Positions 26,093 to 34,409 of a stretch of 48,451 nucleotides of DNA are shown one piece after another. A program made the translations under genes and the position numbers. This DNA comes from an uncultured bacterium. GTDB taxonomy: Bacteria > Elusimicrobiota > Elusimicrobia > Elusimicrobiales > Elusimicrobiaceae. The notes under the pieces are model-generated. The model was not told the DNA's origin and made no database searches. It saw nothing but the letters and a program-made list of their open reading frames with translations. How positions within the stretch are numbered: the stretch's first letter is position 1; each line of letters opens with the position of its first letter. The stretch lies in contig CASFXV010000009.1 in the NCBI GenBank assembly GCA_949298795.1, positions 1-48,451 on the forward strand, written 5' to 3'.

Positions 26093-26647
26093 TTATTTCT
26101 TTTTGATGGGTTTAATTAAGCCGTAGGTTCCGTCCAACCGTTTAAAAATAAGGTTGATTTGTTTGGAATCTTCATCTAGGAACATCCAAAAAGAATACCC
26201 CAGGCGTTCCATTTCATAGGCGGCGTCTTCCGGATTCATGGGAGAAACTTCCACCTGTTTGATGACGGAGAATTTTACATCATTCTGGGAAATCATCATG
26301 TGTTCCGCAAACGGATTTATTTCCGCCACTTCTTTTACGGATTTTTTGGTTACTTTGCGGGCTTTGGCTTTGCTTTTTACTTTTTTAGCTTGGCCTTCTA
26401 CTTTAATGGCGGCCGCGTCAATGGCTTTATAGAGGTTGCTTTCCACGGCGCTGGCGGTTAAAGTGGTTTTGGCGCCGGTGTGTACAATAATTTCCGCGCG
26501 TTGGTTGATTTTCTTTTCCACGGAAATCAATACCTGGGCGGAAACGATATTGTCAAAAAAGTTTTCAATTTTTCCGACGCGCGTATTGATGAATTCTTTA
26601 ATAGCGGGCGTCAGTTTGATATTTTTGGCGGTAATTTTGATATCCAT
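26093..26647 (-). CDS. hpf: Ribosome hibernation promoting factor, long form
   Basis: A 184-residue long HPF. Residues 1-100 form the S30AE/YfiA-like ribosome-binding domain (opening with MDIKITAKNIKLTPAIKEF). Residues 125-184 form the dimerisation domain, recognisable by MNPEDAAYEMERLGYSFWMF and the closing DGTYGLIKP. Long HPF pairs two 70S ribosomes into inactive 100S particles during starvation. The start has GGAGG upstream. Two tandem promoters precede it, and it heads the PTS operon. Confidence 0.95.
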   Translation of the reverse strand: MDIKITAKNIKLTPAIKEFINTRVGKIENFFDNIVSAQVLISVEKKINQRAEIIVHTGAKTTLTASAVESNLYKAIDAAAIKVEGQAKKVKSKAKARKVTKKSVKEVAEINPFAEHMMISQNDVKFSVIKQVEVSPMNPEDAAYEMERLGYSFWMFLDEDSKQINLIFKRLDGTYGLIKPIKKK

Positions 26648-26690
26648 AAAATGCCTCCGTATGTCTGTTACGAGTTATCCCCGTATAGTA

Positions 26691-26720
26691 ATTAAACCAT
26701 TAAAAAGAATAAAGTGTCAA
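26691..26720 (-). promoter_or_regulatory. Proximal promoter of the hpf-PTS operon
   Basis: Minus-strand TTGACA (reverse of 26715-26720) and TTTAAT (reverse of 26691-26696) are 18 bases apart; the predicted leader is about 35 bases. Confidence 0.65.
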
Positions 26721-26834
26721 CGCGTACGGGCTGTATGCTGCGGGGAGCCAACCGCTTGTGCGGGTGGGGGATACAACTGCTATGGAAGAATTTAAGGATT
26801 ATTTGATGAGCCTCCGTCCTGCTTATATACTGGT

Positions 26835-26862
26835 AGTATAAGCCGCGGAAAGTGAAAGTCAA
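26835..26862 (-). promoter_or_regulatory. Distal promoter of the hpf-PTS operon
   Basis: Minus-strand TTGACT (reverse of 26857-26862) and TATACT (reverse of 26835-26840) are 16 bases apart. A transcript from here would carry a leader of about 180 bases. The 275-base gene-free stretch 26648-26922 otherwise holds only the second promoter and the terminator at 26893-26918. Confidence 0.6.
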
Positions 26863-26892
26863 GCGTAATAAAAGATTAATCCGCCTAAACAT

Positions 26893-26918
26893 AAAAAACC
26901 CCGCTTGCGCGGGGTTTT
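26893..26918 (-). terminator. Terminator after the 74-residue repeat protein gene
   Basis: Minus-strand AAAACCCCGC, loop, GCGGGG and a T-run; the stem is symmetric, with A and T runs on both sides. Confidence 0.9.
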
Positions 26919-26922
26919 AAAT

Positions 26923-27147
26923 TTATTTGGCGTTCAGCATTTTGGCTCTGGAGATATCCCCTTTCTTGTCTAAGAAATACAGATATCCTTTTTCTTTTTT
27001 AATGCCGCATTTTTCAACTTTCTTCGGCTTGCCGCCTTTTTTGCCGCCTCTAGCCATCTGCACGCGGGCGATATCGCCGTCTTTGTCAATGTAGTAGAGG
27101 AAGCCGTCTTCGCGTTCCATTCCAACTTTAAGTACTTTTTCTGCCAT
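26923..27147 (-). CDS. Small basic protein made of two similar halves
   Basis: A 74-residue, strongly basic cytoplasmic protein. Two copies of a unit are visible: residues 10-35 (EREDGFLYYIDKDGDIARVQ) and 47-72 (KKEKGYLYFLDKKGDISRAK), joined by a Lys/Gly-rich linker. Each reads as a beta-hairpin, G-(F/Y)-L-Y-(Y/F)-(I/L)-D-K-(D/K)-G-D-I-(A/S)-R. The conserved D-x-D/K-G-D turn could bind metal in the first unit but has lost an acid in the second. I do not recognise a family; nucleic-acid or ribosome binding is possible given the charge. It has a good promoter, a strong AAGGAGG site and a terminator, suggesting a highly expressed single-gene unit. Confidence 0.8.
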   Translation of the reverse strand: MAEKVLKVGMEREDGFLYYIDKDGDIARVQMARGGKKGGKPKKVEKCGIKKEKGYLYFLDKKGDISRAKMLNAK

Positions 27148-27190
27148 TTGAGATATCCTCCTTTTTAAGGAAAAACAGTGTTACGAAAAA

Positions 27191-27219
27191 AGTCTAATAA
27201 AAAAATCAATACTTTGCAA
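27191..27219 (-). promoter_or_regulatory. Promoter of the small repeat protein gene
   Basis: Minus-strand TTGCAA (27214-27219) and TAGACT (reverse of 27191-27196) are 17 bases apart, about 45 bases before the start codon. Confidence 0.6.
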
Positions 27220-27313
27220 GAAATTTTTTACGTCTAAGCCTCGCCGAGGCCCTTTTGGAAGTGTTTTCAGTACGCGTACAATAGGCAAAATAGGCCTATA
27301 AATAAGAGGGAAA

Positions 27314-27322
27314 TGCTATAAT
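27314..27322 (+). promoter_or_regulatory. Extended -10 promoter for smc
   Basis: TGCTATAAT, an extended -10 with no clear -35. Around it (27280-27335) AT-GGC-like units (ATAGGC three times, plus the reverse AGGCCTAT) form small palindromes that could be an operator. Confidence 0.55.
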
Positions 27323-27350
27323 AGGCTATATCTGCCTAAAGGGGAAGTGT

Positions 27351-30300
27351 ATGTATTTAAAAGCAATAGAAATTATCGGTTTTAAATCCTTTGCCGACAA
27401 GTCCCGCCTGGATTTTGAGCCCGGCATCACCTGCGTGGTGGGGCCTAACGGGTGCGGAAAATCCAACGTAATAGACTCCGTGCGCTGGGCAATTGGCGAA
27501 ATGAGCTGGAAATCCCTGCGTTCTTCCTCTATGGTAGATATTATTTTTAACGGTACCGCCAAACGCGCCCCTTTGAATATGGCTCAGGTAAGCATGGTGT
27601 TTGATAATTCCTCCCGCCAGCTGCCGCTTGATTTTAATGAAATTACCGTTACCCGCAAAATTTTCCGCTCCGGCGAGAGCGAATATTATTTAAACAAAGT
27701 GCAATGCCGCCTGCGTGATATACGCGATTTGTTTTTGGATACCGGCATCGGCGGGGAAGGTTATGCCATTATTGACCAGGGCGGGGTGGAAAGTGTGCTT
27801 TCCGCTTCGTCTGAGCAGCGCCGCGAAATGTTTGAAGAAGTGGCCGGCGTGTCTAAATATAAAGTAAAACGGGAAGAGTGTATTAAACGCTTAGAACGCG
27901 TGGATTTGGATTTGGCCCGCCTGGCCGACACGGTGGCCTTAATAGAAGAACAAATTAAAAAACTGGACAGTGAAGCCAAAAAAGCCCGCCTGTACCAGCG
28001 CTACCGCGAGGAACTAAAAGAAAGCGAAATAGCCATTTCCGTTTGCTCTATTAAAGAGGCAGACAAAACCATCGCTCAGCTTTCCGCCGATTTGGAACCC
28101 GTTGTGCGCCAAGCGGCGGATTTGGAAAACCGCATTTCCGCACAAGAAGGGCAAACCGCCGCGCTGGATTTAAATTTAACCCATAAACAAAAAGAAGCGT
28201 CAGCTTTTAATGAAAAAATTTCCGCCAGCAAATACCAGGTGGGTCTGTTGGAGGGAGCCATTAAAAATTGCGACAATTTAACGGCTGAACTTTCCAACCA
28301 GCTGGCCGCTTCCGGGGTGGAAGCCCAGCGGGGGCAGAGCCGCTTGGCGGAATTAACCCCCGCGCTCTCCCGCTTAAAAGAACAGCTGGAGCAGGTGTCC
28401 AAAGAATTGGAACCTTTACAGGCCAAATACAATGAACAGGTGGCCGCGTCCCAAGCGTTGGAACAGCGCCTGCGCCAAACCGATGCGGACGCCCAGCGTG
28501 CCTCTGGCGAGCAAATGCGTTTGGTGCAAAAACAGATGGAAATTTCCAATAAAATTTCGTTGGAAGAATCTTCCGCCCAGCGTGAAAACGAAGATTTAAT
28601 CACCTTAGAAAAAAACAGCCAAGGCGCCCAAGAGGGCGTAACCCAGCTGGAGCAGGCGGTAAAAGAAATACAAACGCGTTTGGAAGAAAAACAACGCTCC
28701 GCCCAAGCGGCCAAAGAAGCCATTGCGGCGGATGAAACCAAAGTAAAAGAACTTCAGTCCGCCCGCGCGGCATTGAACGAAAAACTTTCCGCCGTTAAAT
28801 CCGCCCGCGCGGCCTTGGCCGCTAAGCTGGAACTGATTCAGACCCAAGGCGAAAATGACCCATACTGGGTGGGCGTAAAACTGGTTACGCAAAGCGCGCT
28901 GCCGGGCATTAAAGGCACATTAAGAAAAGCGTTAAAATACCCGGCCTCTTTAAGCGTGGCGGTGGAAGACGCCTTTGGAAAATATCTGGACGCGGTGTTG
29001 TGCGACGATTTACCCAGCGCCCGCCAAGCAATAGAAAAATTAAAAGAACACGGCAAAGCGCGCGCTAAATTTATTGTGCTTTCCGCCGTGCCGCAAGCCG
29101 CCCGGCAGGACGGAGAACTGAAAAAACAGCTTTCTTACGCGCCGGAATTGGAAGGTTTGATTAATTATATTATCGGCGGATACAACTGCCCGGCGGAAGG
29201 GGAAGTGCAAGGCGCTTTTTTCTTGGCGGGTGGCGCCAGCGGAGTAAAAGCGCCGGAAGCCTATTGGGGGGAGGAAGAAGCCGTAAAGCGGGAAGAAGCT
29301 TCCCGCGCCCGGGAAGAGGACGCCTTGTCCAAAGAAATTATTTCTAATTATGATTTGCTGTCCAAGGCGGAAGAAGCCCTGCGCGCCCAGCGCGTAAAAT
29401 ACCAGGAAGAAGCCATCGCGCAAAACTCCGTACGCAACGAACTTTCCAACAAGGAAAGCGAGCTTCGCCGCGTGCAGGAACAGCTGGCCCGCTCCGCCGC
29501 GCGCAAGCAGGAAATTACCCTGCGGCTGGAAAACCGCCGCCGCGCCGCGCAGGATTTAAAACAAAATTTGGAAGAACTTAAAAAACAACAGCAGGAACAA
29601 GCTTCCCTGGTGCAGCAGGCGGCCCAGCGTAAAGAGGAGCTGCAAAAGGAAAGCGAAACGCTGAAAGGCCAAATCAACGCGCTGAGCACTTCTTTATATG
29701 AAATAAAAATAAAGAAAAACAATGTGGAGCTGGATTTAAAATCTACGGATTTTGAATACCGCTCTTTATTGGATAACGAGGGCAAACGCAATGAACAAAT
29801 TGCCTCTTCCAACGCGCGTTTAAAAAGCCTGGCGGATGAAAAACTGGCCACGCAAGGCAAATTATCCGCCGAGCGGGATAACCTGGCCCGCTTAGAGCTG
29901 GACGAACACAAACTGCGCGGAGAACTGGAAGCCTTAAAGAAAGAGTTTGACGAAAAAACCGCCGCGCTGAACGCCAGCAAAAAGCAGGTTTCTGATTTGC
30001 AAATTAAAAAGAACGATTTGGAAAACGCCCTTTCCAACGCGCGCCGCCAGCGCACCACGGTGGTAAACAACTTGTTTGAAAGCTGGAACATCACGCCGGA
30101 AGAAGCCGCCATGAATTTTGGGGATAAACCGGTGGATTATGACCGCGTGAAAATGATGCGCAAGCGCATTGAAAACATGGGCGCCGTAAACATGACCGCG
30201 CCGGAAGAATACGACGCGCTGACCGAGCGGCACACCTTCTTAAAAACCCAAATAGGGGATTTGGACGGCGCCAAAAAAGATTTAAAATCCGCCATTAATA

Positions 30301-30827
30301 AAATCAACCAAACCACGCGGGAAAATTTTAAATACACGTTTGAGCAGGTGCGCATGCACTTTAAAAATATTTATCAAACGCTTTTCCGCGGCGGGGAGTG
30401 CGATTTGGTGCTTACCCAGCCTGAAAACCTGCTGGAAACGGGGATAGAAATTTACGCCCAGCCGCCGGGTAAAAAATTATTAAATATTTCTTCCATGTCC
30501 GGCGGGGAGAAAACCCTTACGGCTTTGTCTTTGCTGTTTGCGTTCTTTACGCATAATCCGTCCCCTTTCTGCATTATGGACGAGGCGGACGCCGCCTTGG
30601 ACGAAGCCAATGTGGAGCGTTACGTAAACTTAATTAAAGAATTTTCCAAAACTACGCAGTTTATCGTGGTAACGCACAATAAACGCACCATGGAATCGGC
30701 CCGTATGCTCTACGGGATTACCATGGAAGAAAGCGGCGTGTCTAAAGTTATGTCTGTAAACTTGGAAGACCGCTCCGTTGCCGGCATGCAAAAGAAAGAA
30801 GAAATAGAATCCTTAGCGGAGGCATAA
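27351..30827 (+). CDS. smc: SMC chromosome segregation ATPase
   Basis: A 1158-residue SMC protein that with ScpA/ScpB organises and separates chromosomes. Walker A GPNGCGKS is at residues 31-38, a long coiled coil follows from about 165, the hinge domain spans about 500-640 (with VAVEDAFGKYLDAVL), a second coiled coil runs to about 965, and the C-terminal head carries the signature SSMSGGEKTLTAL near 1047 and Walker B FCIMDEADAALD near 1075. Full length. The start has AGGGG upstream. The next gene begins at the base after its stop. Confidence 0.98.
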   Translation: MYLKAIEIIGFKSFADKSRLDFEPGITCVVGPNGCGKSNVIDSVRWAIGEMSWKSLRSSSMVDIIFNGTAKRAPLNMAQVSMVFDNSSRQLPLDFNEITVTRKIFRSGESEYYLNKVQCRLRDIRDLFLDTGIGGEGYAIIDQGGVESVLSASSEQRREMFEEVAGVSKYKVKREECIKRLERVDLDLARLADTVALIEEQIKKLDSEAKKARLYQRYREELKESEIAISVCSIKEADKTIAQLSADLEPVVRQAADLENRISAQEGQTAALDLNLTHKQKEASAFNEKISASKYQVGLLEGAIKNCDNLTAELSNQLAASGVEAQRGQSRLAELTPALSRLKEQLEQVSKELEPLQAKYNEQVAASQALEQRLRQTDADAQRASGEQMRLVQKQMEISNKISLEESSAQRENEDLITLEKNSQGAQEGVTQLEQAVKEIQTRLEEKQRSAQAAKEAIAADETKVKELQSARAALNEKLSAVKSARAALAAKLELIQTQGENDPYWVGVKLVTQSALPGIKGTLRKALKYPASLSVAVEDAFGKYLDAVLCDDLPSARQAIEKLKEHGKARAKFIVLSAVPQAARQDGELKKQLSYAPELEGLINYIIGGYNCPAEGEVQGAFFLAGGASGVKAPEAYWGEEEAVKREEASRAREEDALSKEIISNYDLLSKAEEALRAQRVKYQEEAIAQNSVRNELSNKESELRRVQEQLARSAARKQEITLRLENRRRAAQDLKQNLEELKKQQQEQASLVQQAAQRKEELQKESETLKGQINALSTSLYEIKIKKNNVELDLKSTDFEYRSLLDNEGKRNEQIASSNARLKSLADEKLATQGKLSAERDNLARLELDEHKLRGELEALKKEFDEKTAALNASKKQVSDLQIKKNDLENALSNARRQRTTVVNNLFESWNITPEEAAMNFGDKPVDYDRVKMMRKRIENMGAVNMTAPEEYDALTERHTFLKTQIGDLDGAKKDLKSAINKINQTTRENFKYTFEQVRMHFKNIYQTLFRGGECDLVLTQPENLLETGIEIYAQPPGKKLLNISSMSGGEKTLTALSLLFAFFTHNPSPFCIMDEADAALDEANVERYVNLIKEFSKTTQFIVVTHNKRTMESARMLYGITMEESGVSKVMSVNLEDRSVAGMQKKEEIESLAEA

Positions 30828-31565
30828 GTGCTATACGGGGTATTTTCAGATGTACATGGTAATTTTGAAGCGCTGGAAGCCTGTTTGGAACGCCTGCGCA
30901 AAGAGGGCGTGTCTCACTTTATCTTTTGCGGGGACTTGATTGGCTACGGGCCGGATCCGGAAGCCTGCGTGCAGCGGGTGGCGGCGTTAAAAAACACCAT
31001 TAGCGTAATGGGCAATCATGACGCGGTTTTTCTTATGCCGGAACTGGAGAGTTTTTTTAACCGGGAAGCGGCCATTTCTTTGGATTACAGCCGAAACGAA
31101 ATGAGTGAAAACTCCGTGCGTTTTGTTTCCAAATTGCCGCATTCGTTTGAAGGGGAAAATTTTACCGTGGTGCATGGCACCCCGCTAGACCCTATTAAAG
31201 AATATTTTTCCAGCTGCATGCAGTTTAAAGTGAATTACCATTTGTGGAAGGGAAAAATCTGCTTTGTGGGGCATACCCACTTGCCGTTTTATATACGCGG
31301 AAATGAACAGGAATGCGGCGTTTTTTTAAACCGCAGCGATGACTTTTTGGTTAAGCTAGATGATGATATGCGTTATATCATTAATCCGGGTTCCGTAGGC
31401 AAACCGCGGGATAATAATCCGCGCGCCTCTTTTGGTGTTTGGGACACGGAAAAAGAAACATTCCGGTTTCTGCGCCAAGAATATGACTACCACCCCACCC
31501 AGCGTAAAATGCAAGCGGCAAAACTTCCCTCTTTTTTAGTGGACAGCTTGTCTTTAGGTATTTAA
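30828..31565 (+). CDS. Calcineurin-like metallophosphoesterase
   Basis: A 245-residue phosphoesterase of the YfcE/MJ0936-like type. Metal-binding motifs in order: SDVHGNFEALEA near residue 7, CGDLIGYGPDP near 37, MGNHDAV near 60, VHGTP near 111 and GHTHLPF near 143. It starts with GTG directly after the smc stop, with GGAGG at the smc end, so it is cotranscribed with smc. The substrate cannot be inferred; such proteins act on phosphodiesters or nucleotides. Its stop overlaps the stop of the converging glycosyltransferase by 3 bases. Confidence 0.9.
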   Translation: MLYGVFSDVHGNFEALEACLERLRKEGVSHFIFCGDLIGYGPDPEACVQRVAALKNTISVMGNHDAVFLMPELESFFNREAAISLDYSRNEMSENSVRFVSKLPHSFEGENFTVVHGTPLDPIKEYFSSCMQFKVNYHLWKGKICFVGHTHLPFYIRGNEQECGVFLNRSDDFLVKLDDDMRYIINPGSVGKPRDNNPRASFGVWDTEKETFRFLRQEYDYHPTQRKMQAAKLPSFLVDSLSLGI

Positions 31566-32917
31566 CGCGCCAGTTTTTTTCGGCGTGTTAATTTGTTCCA
31601 TAACACAGCGGCGGCGGCCCCGCCCAAGATGCAAAGGGCGCTTTCAAACGGGGCGCGGTATCTCCCGCCCGCTCCAAAGAAAGTAGAAGATATTCCCCAA
31701 AAATACAAAATATAAATTCCTATAAACACCAAGCAGTTTCGTTTTGTTTTGTCTTTCCAAAGCAGAAATGCTCCCGCAAAGGCCAGCCCGGCCGTAAGCA
31801 GGGTTTGCAGGAAGCATAATCCCAATAATAGCCAGTCTGATAAGCGGCGCAGGTGTTTAACGGGAATAGGGGCGGGTTTGTTTAATTGGTAAGAAAATTC
31901 TTCTTCTGTTAAGGGCGGGCGCCCTAAAAACAGACGGGACAACTGCGTGTAAGAGCCTCCCAGCAACGTTTTAGCCAGCCAGTATGGTGCGCGCAGCAGT
32001 TTTTCCGGCCAGTATTTTAGAATCATCGGTTTGGCCTGTTGTTTGAACCAATTATCTTGTTGGGAAAGCGGCCAGTTGTTAAAATCCGGCGGGAGAGCCT
32101 GGCTAAGCAGGCGGGAGCCTTCCTGCGCGGGGAGCCCATTGGCGCGGGCCACGCTGTCTAAATTCCAATAATACAAATTGTATGCGGCGGACGAATGAAA
32201 ACCCGTATAGCCGGTCTGCTTCCAATTGCGCAGCTGCCAGGCCCCGGTACAGAGCAAAAAGGGCAACAGCAATACGGCGGCGGTTTTTGCTATTTTTTTA
32301 GCCCCGTCTTTACGGTGGTGTATCACCAGTAAACAAAGGCTGATAAACAGCATATTATAAGCTACCGGGCGCACAAAAACAGCGGCCGTTAATAAGAGGC
32401 TTGCCCATAACAGGAAAGCGATTTTAGTTTTTGGTATGTATAAAAGCGCCGCTAATAAATAAGAGGTAATCAAAAAAGCAAATAAAACGTCAGACAAATA
32501 GGCAAAAGAATAGGCCCAATATACCGTACTTACCGCGCAGAGCAGCGCCGCCGCCCGGGCCGCTGTTTGGGATAAAAAAACGCGCGCCGCCTGGTAAGAC
32601 AAGGCAATTAACGCTGTGGATAAAATGATTTGCCAAAACGCAACGGCCGCGTTGCTTTGGCCGAAAATGCCCCAAATGATTGCCAAAAACAGCGGGTATC
32701 CCGGCGTACGGAAGGTTAGCGGGCGGTTGGTGTAGGCTTCCAGCAGGGTGCCTTGTTCCAGCAAGGTATGGGCCGGGTGGGTATAATTCAGCGAATCCGG
32801 AAAGGTAAAGAAGGTTGTTCCCAGCGGGTTTAAAAATAAAACATATCCCAGTACGGTTAGGCGCAAAAATAAAGTGATTAGGATAAGCCGCCGGGCAAAT
32901 AGATCTTTATAAAACAT
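31562..32917 (-). CDS. Membrane glycosyltransferase, GT39/ArnT-like
   Basis: A 451-residue polytopic protein with about 9-11 helices. The first periplasmic loop contains an acidic FPDSLNY near residue 38 followed by a TPGYPLFLAIIWG-like segment, as in lipid-linked sugar transferases of the GT39/GT83 type, where the loop Asp is catalytic. Such enzymes move sugars from polyprenyl carriers to proteins or lipids on the periplasmic side. The start codon has no ribosome-binding site but a TATACT lies 6 bases away. The precise donor and acceptor are unknown. Confidence 0.75.
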   Translation of the reverse strand: MFYKDLFARRLILITLFLRLTVLGYVLFLNPLGTTFFTFPDSLNYTHPAHTLLEQGTLLEAYTNRPLTFRTPGYPLFLAIIWGIFGQSNAAVAFWQIILSTALIALSYQAARVFLSQTAARAAALLCAVSTVYWAYSFAYLSDVLFAFLITSYLLAALLYIPKTKIAFLLWASLLLTAAVFVRPVAYNMLFISLCLLVIHHRKDGAKKIAKTAAVLLLPFLLCTGAWQLRNWKQTGYTGFHSSAAYNLYYWNLDSVARANGLPAQEGSRLLSQALPPDFNNWPLSQQDNWFKQQAKPMILKYWPEKLLRAPYWLAKTLLGGSYTQLSRLFLGRPPLTEEEFSYQLNKPAPIPVKHLRRLSDWLLLGLCFLQTLLTAGLAFAGAFLLWKDKTKRNCLVFIGIYILYFWGISSTFFGAGGRYRAPFESALCILGGAAAAVLWNKLTRRKKLAR

Positions 32918-32923
32918 ATAACC

Positions 32924-32929
32924 AGTATA
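32924..32929 (-). promoter_or_regulatory. -10 box next to the GT39-like gene start
   Basis: Minus-strand TATACT, 6 bases before the ATG at 32917; implies a leaderless or near-leaderless mRNA. Confidence 0.45.
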
Positions 32930-32992
32930 TAAAATGTAACTGTTCTGCGGGGCACCTTGTGGTAGAGGAGGACAGAGAGAAACTAAAGATAT

Positions 32993-33017
32993 AAAAAACC
33001 CCGCTGTATAAGCGGGG
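32993..33017 (-). terminator. Terminator after tRNA-Ala
   Basis: CCCCGC/GCGGGG stem (32999-33004 with 33012-33017) followed on the minus strand by six T. Confidence 0.9.
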
Positions 33018-33029
33018 TAATATGAAAAA

Positions 33030-33105
33030 TGGTGGACCTGACAAGGATCGAACTTGCGACCTCCTGCATGCCATGCAGGCGCTCTCCCAGCTGAGCTACA
33101 GGCCC
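33030..33105 (-). tRNA. tRNA-Ala (anticodon GGC), CCA encoded
   Basis: A 76-base cloverleaf on the minus strand. The acceptor stem GGGCCTG/CAGGTCC has the G3-U70 wobble pair that marks tRNA-Ala. The anticodon stem CCTGC/GCAGG encloses a loop with anticodon GGC. The T-loop is TTCGATC. The terminal CCA is present in the DNA. Confidence 0.97.
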
Positions 33106-33119
33106 TTATCTATATAGAT

Positions 33120-33148
33120 AGTATATCAATTTTTTTGTTTTATAGCAA
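33120..33148 (-). promoter_or_regulatory. Promoter of tRNA-Ala
   Basis: Minus-strand TTGCTA (reverse of 33143-33148) and TATACT (reverse of 33120-33125), 17-base spacer, ending 14 bases before the tRNA. Confidence 0.75.
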
Positions 33149-33298
33149 GTACATTGTTAAGCGGATTTTTCTGTGTTATTCTTTTGGGCGGCTCTTTTTA
33201 GCTTTTACAGAATATTCAATAAACATTGCGAAAGATTAGGGATTTTCTTGATTATGATATAATTATATAACATTTCACAAAATGATGGAGAAGCTGAT

Positions 33299-34255
33299 AT
33301 GGATAAAAAACAGGCTATTTTCTTATCTTGTAACGAGCGTTTTGTTTTTACACTGGCCGTAGCTTTGTTAAGTTTAAAAAAGCACTGCGCTGAATTGTTG
33401 GAAACGACGGATATTTTAGTCTATTATCAGGGATTCACAGAAGCGGATAAAGCTCTTTTAAACGATATCATCCCTTGCCGGTTTGTTCCTTATACGTTTG
33501 CCGTAAAAACAGATTTTGAAAATATTAATTTTAAAAAATTTACGCAACTCGCTTTTGCCCGTTATGAGATTTTTGATTTATTGGATACGTATAAAAAAGT
33601 TCTTTATATTGATGTGGATGTCATGATTAACGGAGATTTGCGGTATATCTTTGACCATTTTGGCGATAAGACGGGCATTGCCATGTGCAAGGATACCCAA
33701 AAAGGACTTTCTTTAATTACTAAAAACTCTGTAAAAGCGTTGCCCCAATATGACATGACCGTTCCTTGCTATAATACCGGAGTTGTCTTATTTTGCGACA
33801 ATATCCCTCGTCGCCGGGAACTTCGCATGTGGTGTTATAATAAAACAGCTGAATGGCTGGATAATTTGGTTTGCCCGGATCAGGGGGTTATAAATGTCAT
33901 GTTACAGGAGTTTGGCATCCAGGTTGAAGTGTTGCCTGATATTTGCAATTGTTTGCCAAGCAATTCTAAATATTTAGATAAAAATTGCAAAGATATATTG
34001 ATTTATCATTGTGCGGGCGGAGGGGTGCGTTTTTGGACGTATACTTGGAATGCTCCTTGGCAGCAATTTTATAAACAATATTTGCAGCTGGGTGGCAAGC
34101 CGCATACCGATTTGGAACATGCTTGGCTTAGAATGATAAAAAAATATAATTTACAGCGTTTTAAATTTTTTGACCGCTCTCCGGATCCTCAAATGCATCC
34201 TGCGCGGTTTTTGAATTATTTGTTTCAATATCCATTTAAATATTTGGGACGTTGA
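33299..34255 (+). CDS. GT8-family glycosyltransferase
   Basis: A 318-residue cytoplasmic glycosyltransferase of the GT8 (LPS galactosyl/glucosyltransferase) type. The metal/nucleotide-sugar motif DVDVMINGDL is near residue 104, an NTGVVLF segment near 158, DQGVINV near 199, and HCAGGGVRFW near 238. Such enzymes add hexoses to lipopolysaccharide or related glycans. Codons are visibly more A/T-rich than in neighbouring genes, suggesting different ancestry. It has its own extended -10 (TGATATAAT, 33255-33263) and GGAG 8 bases before the ATG. Stand-alone gene between tRNA-Ala and a terminator. Confidence 0.87.
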   Translation: MDKKQAIFLSCNERFVFTLAVALLSLKKHCAELLETTDILVYYQGFTEADKALLNDIIPCRFVPYTFAVKTDFENINFKKFTQLAFARYEIFDLLDTYKKVLYIDVDVMINGDLRYIFDHFGDKTGIAMCKDTQKGLSLITKNSVKALPQYDMTVPCYNTGVVLFCDNIPRRRELRMWCYNKTAEWLDNLVCPDQGVINVMLQEFGIQVEVLPDICNCLPSNSKYLDKNCKDILIYHCAGGGVRFWTYTWNAPWQQFYKQYLQLGGKPHTDLEHAWLRMIKKYNLQRFKFFDRSPDPQMHPARFLNYLFQYPFKYLGR

Positions 34256-34365
34256 TATCCTTTTCCCTGGCATTAAACGGGTTTTTGCTCTGCACTGTGC
34301 TCTTTATGTTTTAATAGGCTTAAAAACCCAGAACACTTCCTGCGCATATTTTTATCTATACATAA

Positions 34366-34397
34366 AAAACCCCGGGGCATAAAAGACCCGGGGTTTT
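34366..34397. terminator. Bidirectional terminator
   Basis: AAAACCCCGGG and CCCGGGGTTTT flank a 10-base loop. It lies between the GT8 gene and the converging ankyrin gene. Confidence 0.85.
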
Positions 34398-34409
34398 GTA
34401 CTGCTTGTT

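Noticed and set aside
28076..30112. Long minus-strand frames opposite smc (28076-28741 and 29348-30112)
   Set aside because: They mirror the coiled-coil codons of smc, are Ser/Cys-rich with no domain or ribosome-binding site, and are shadows.
32918..33298. Integration site at tRNA-Ala
   Set aside because: No direct repeat of the tRNA 3' end, no integrase, and the AT-rich gene is on the 5' side.
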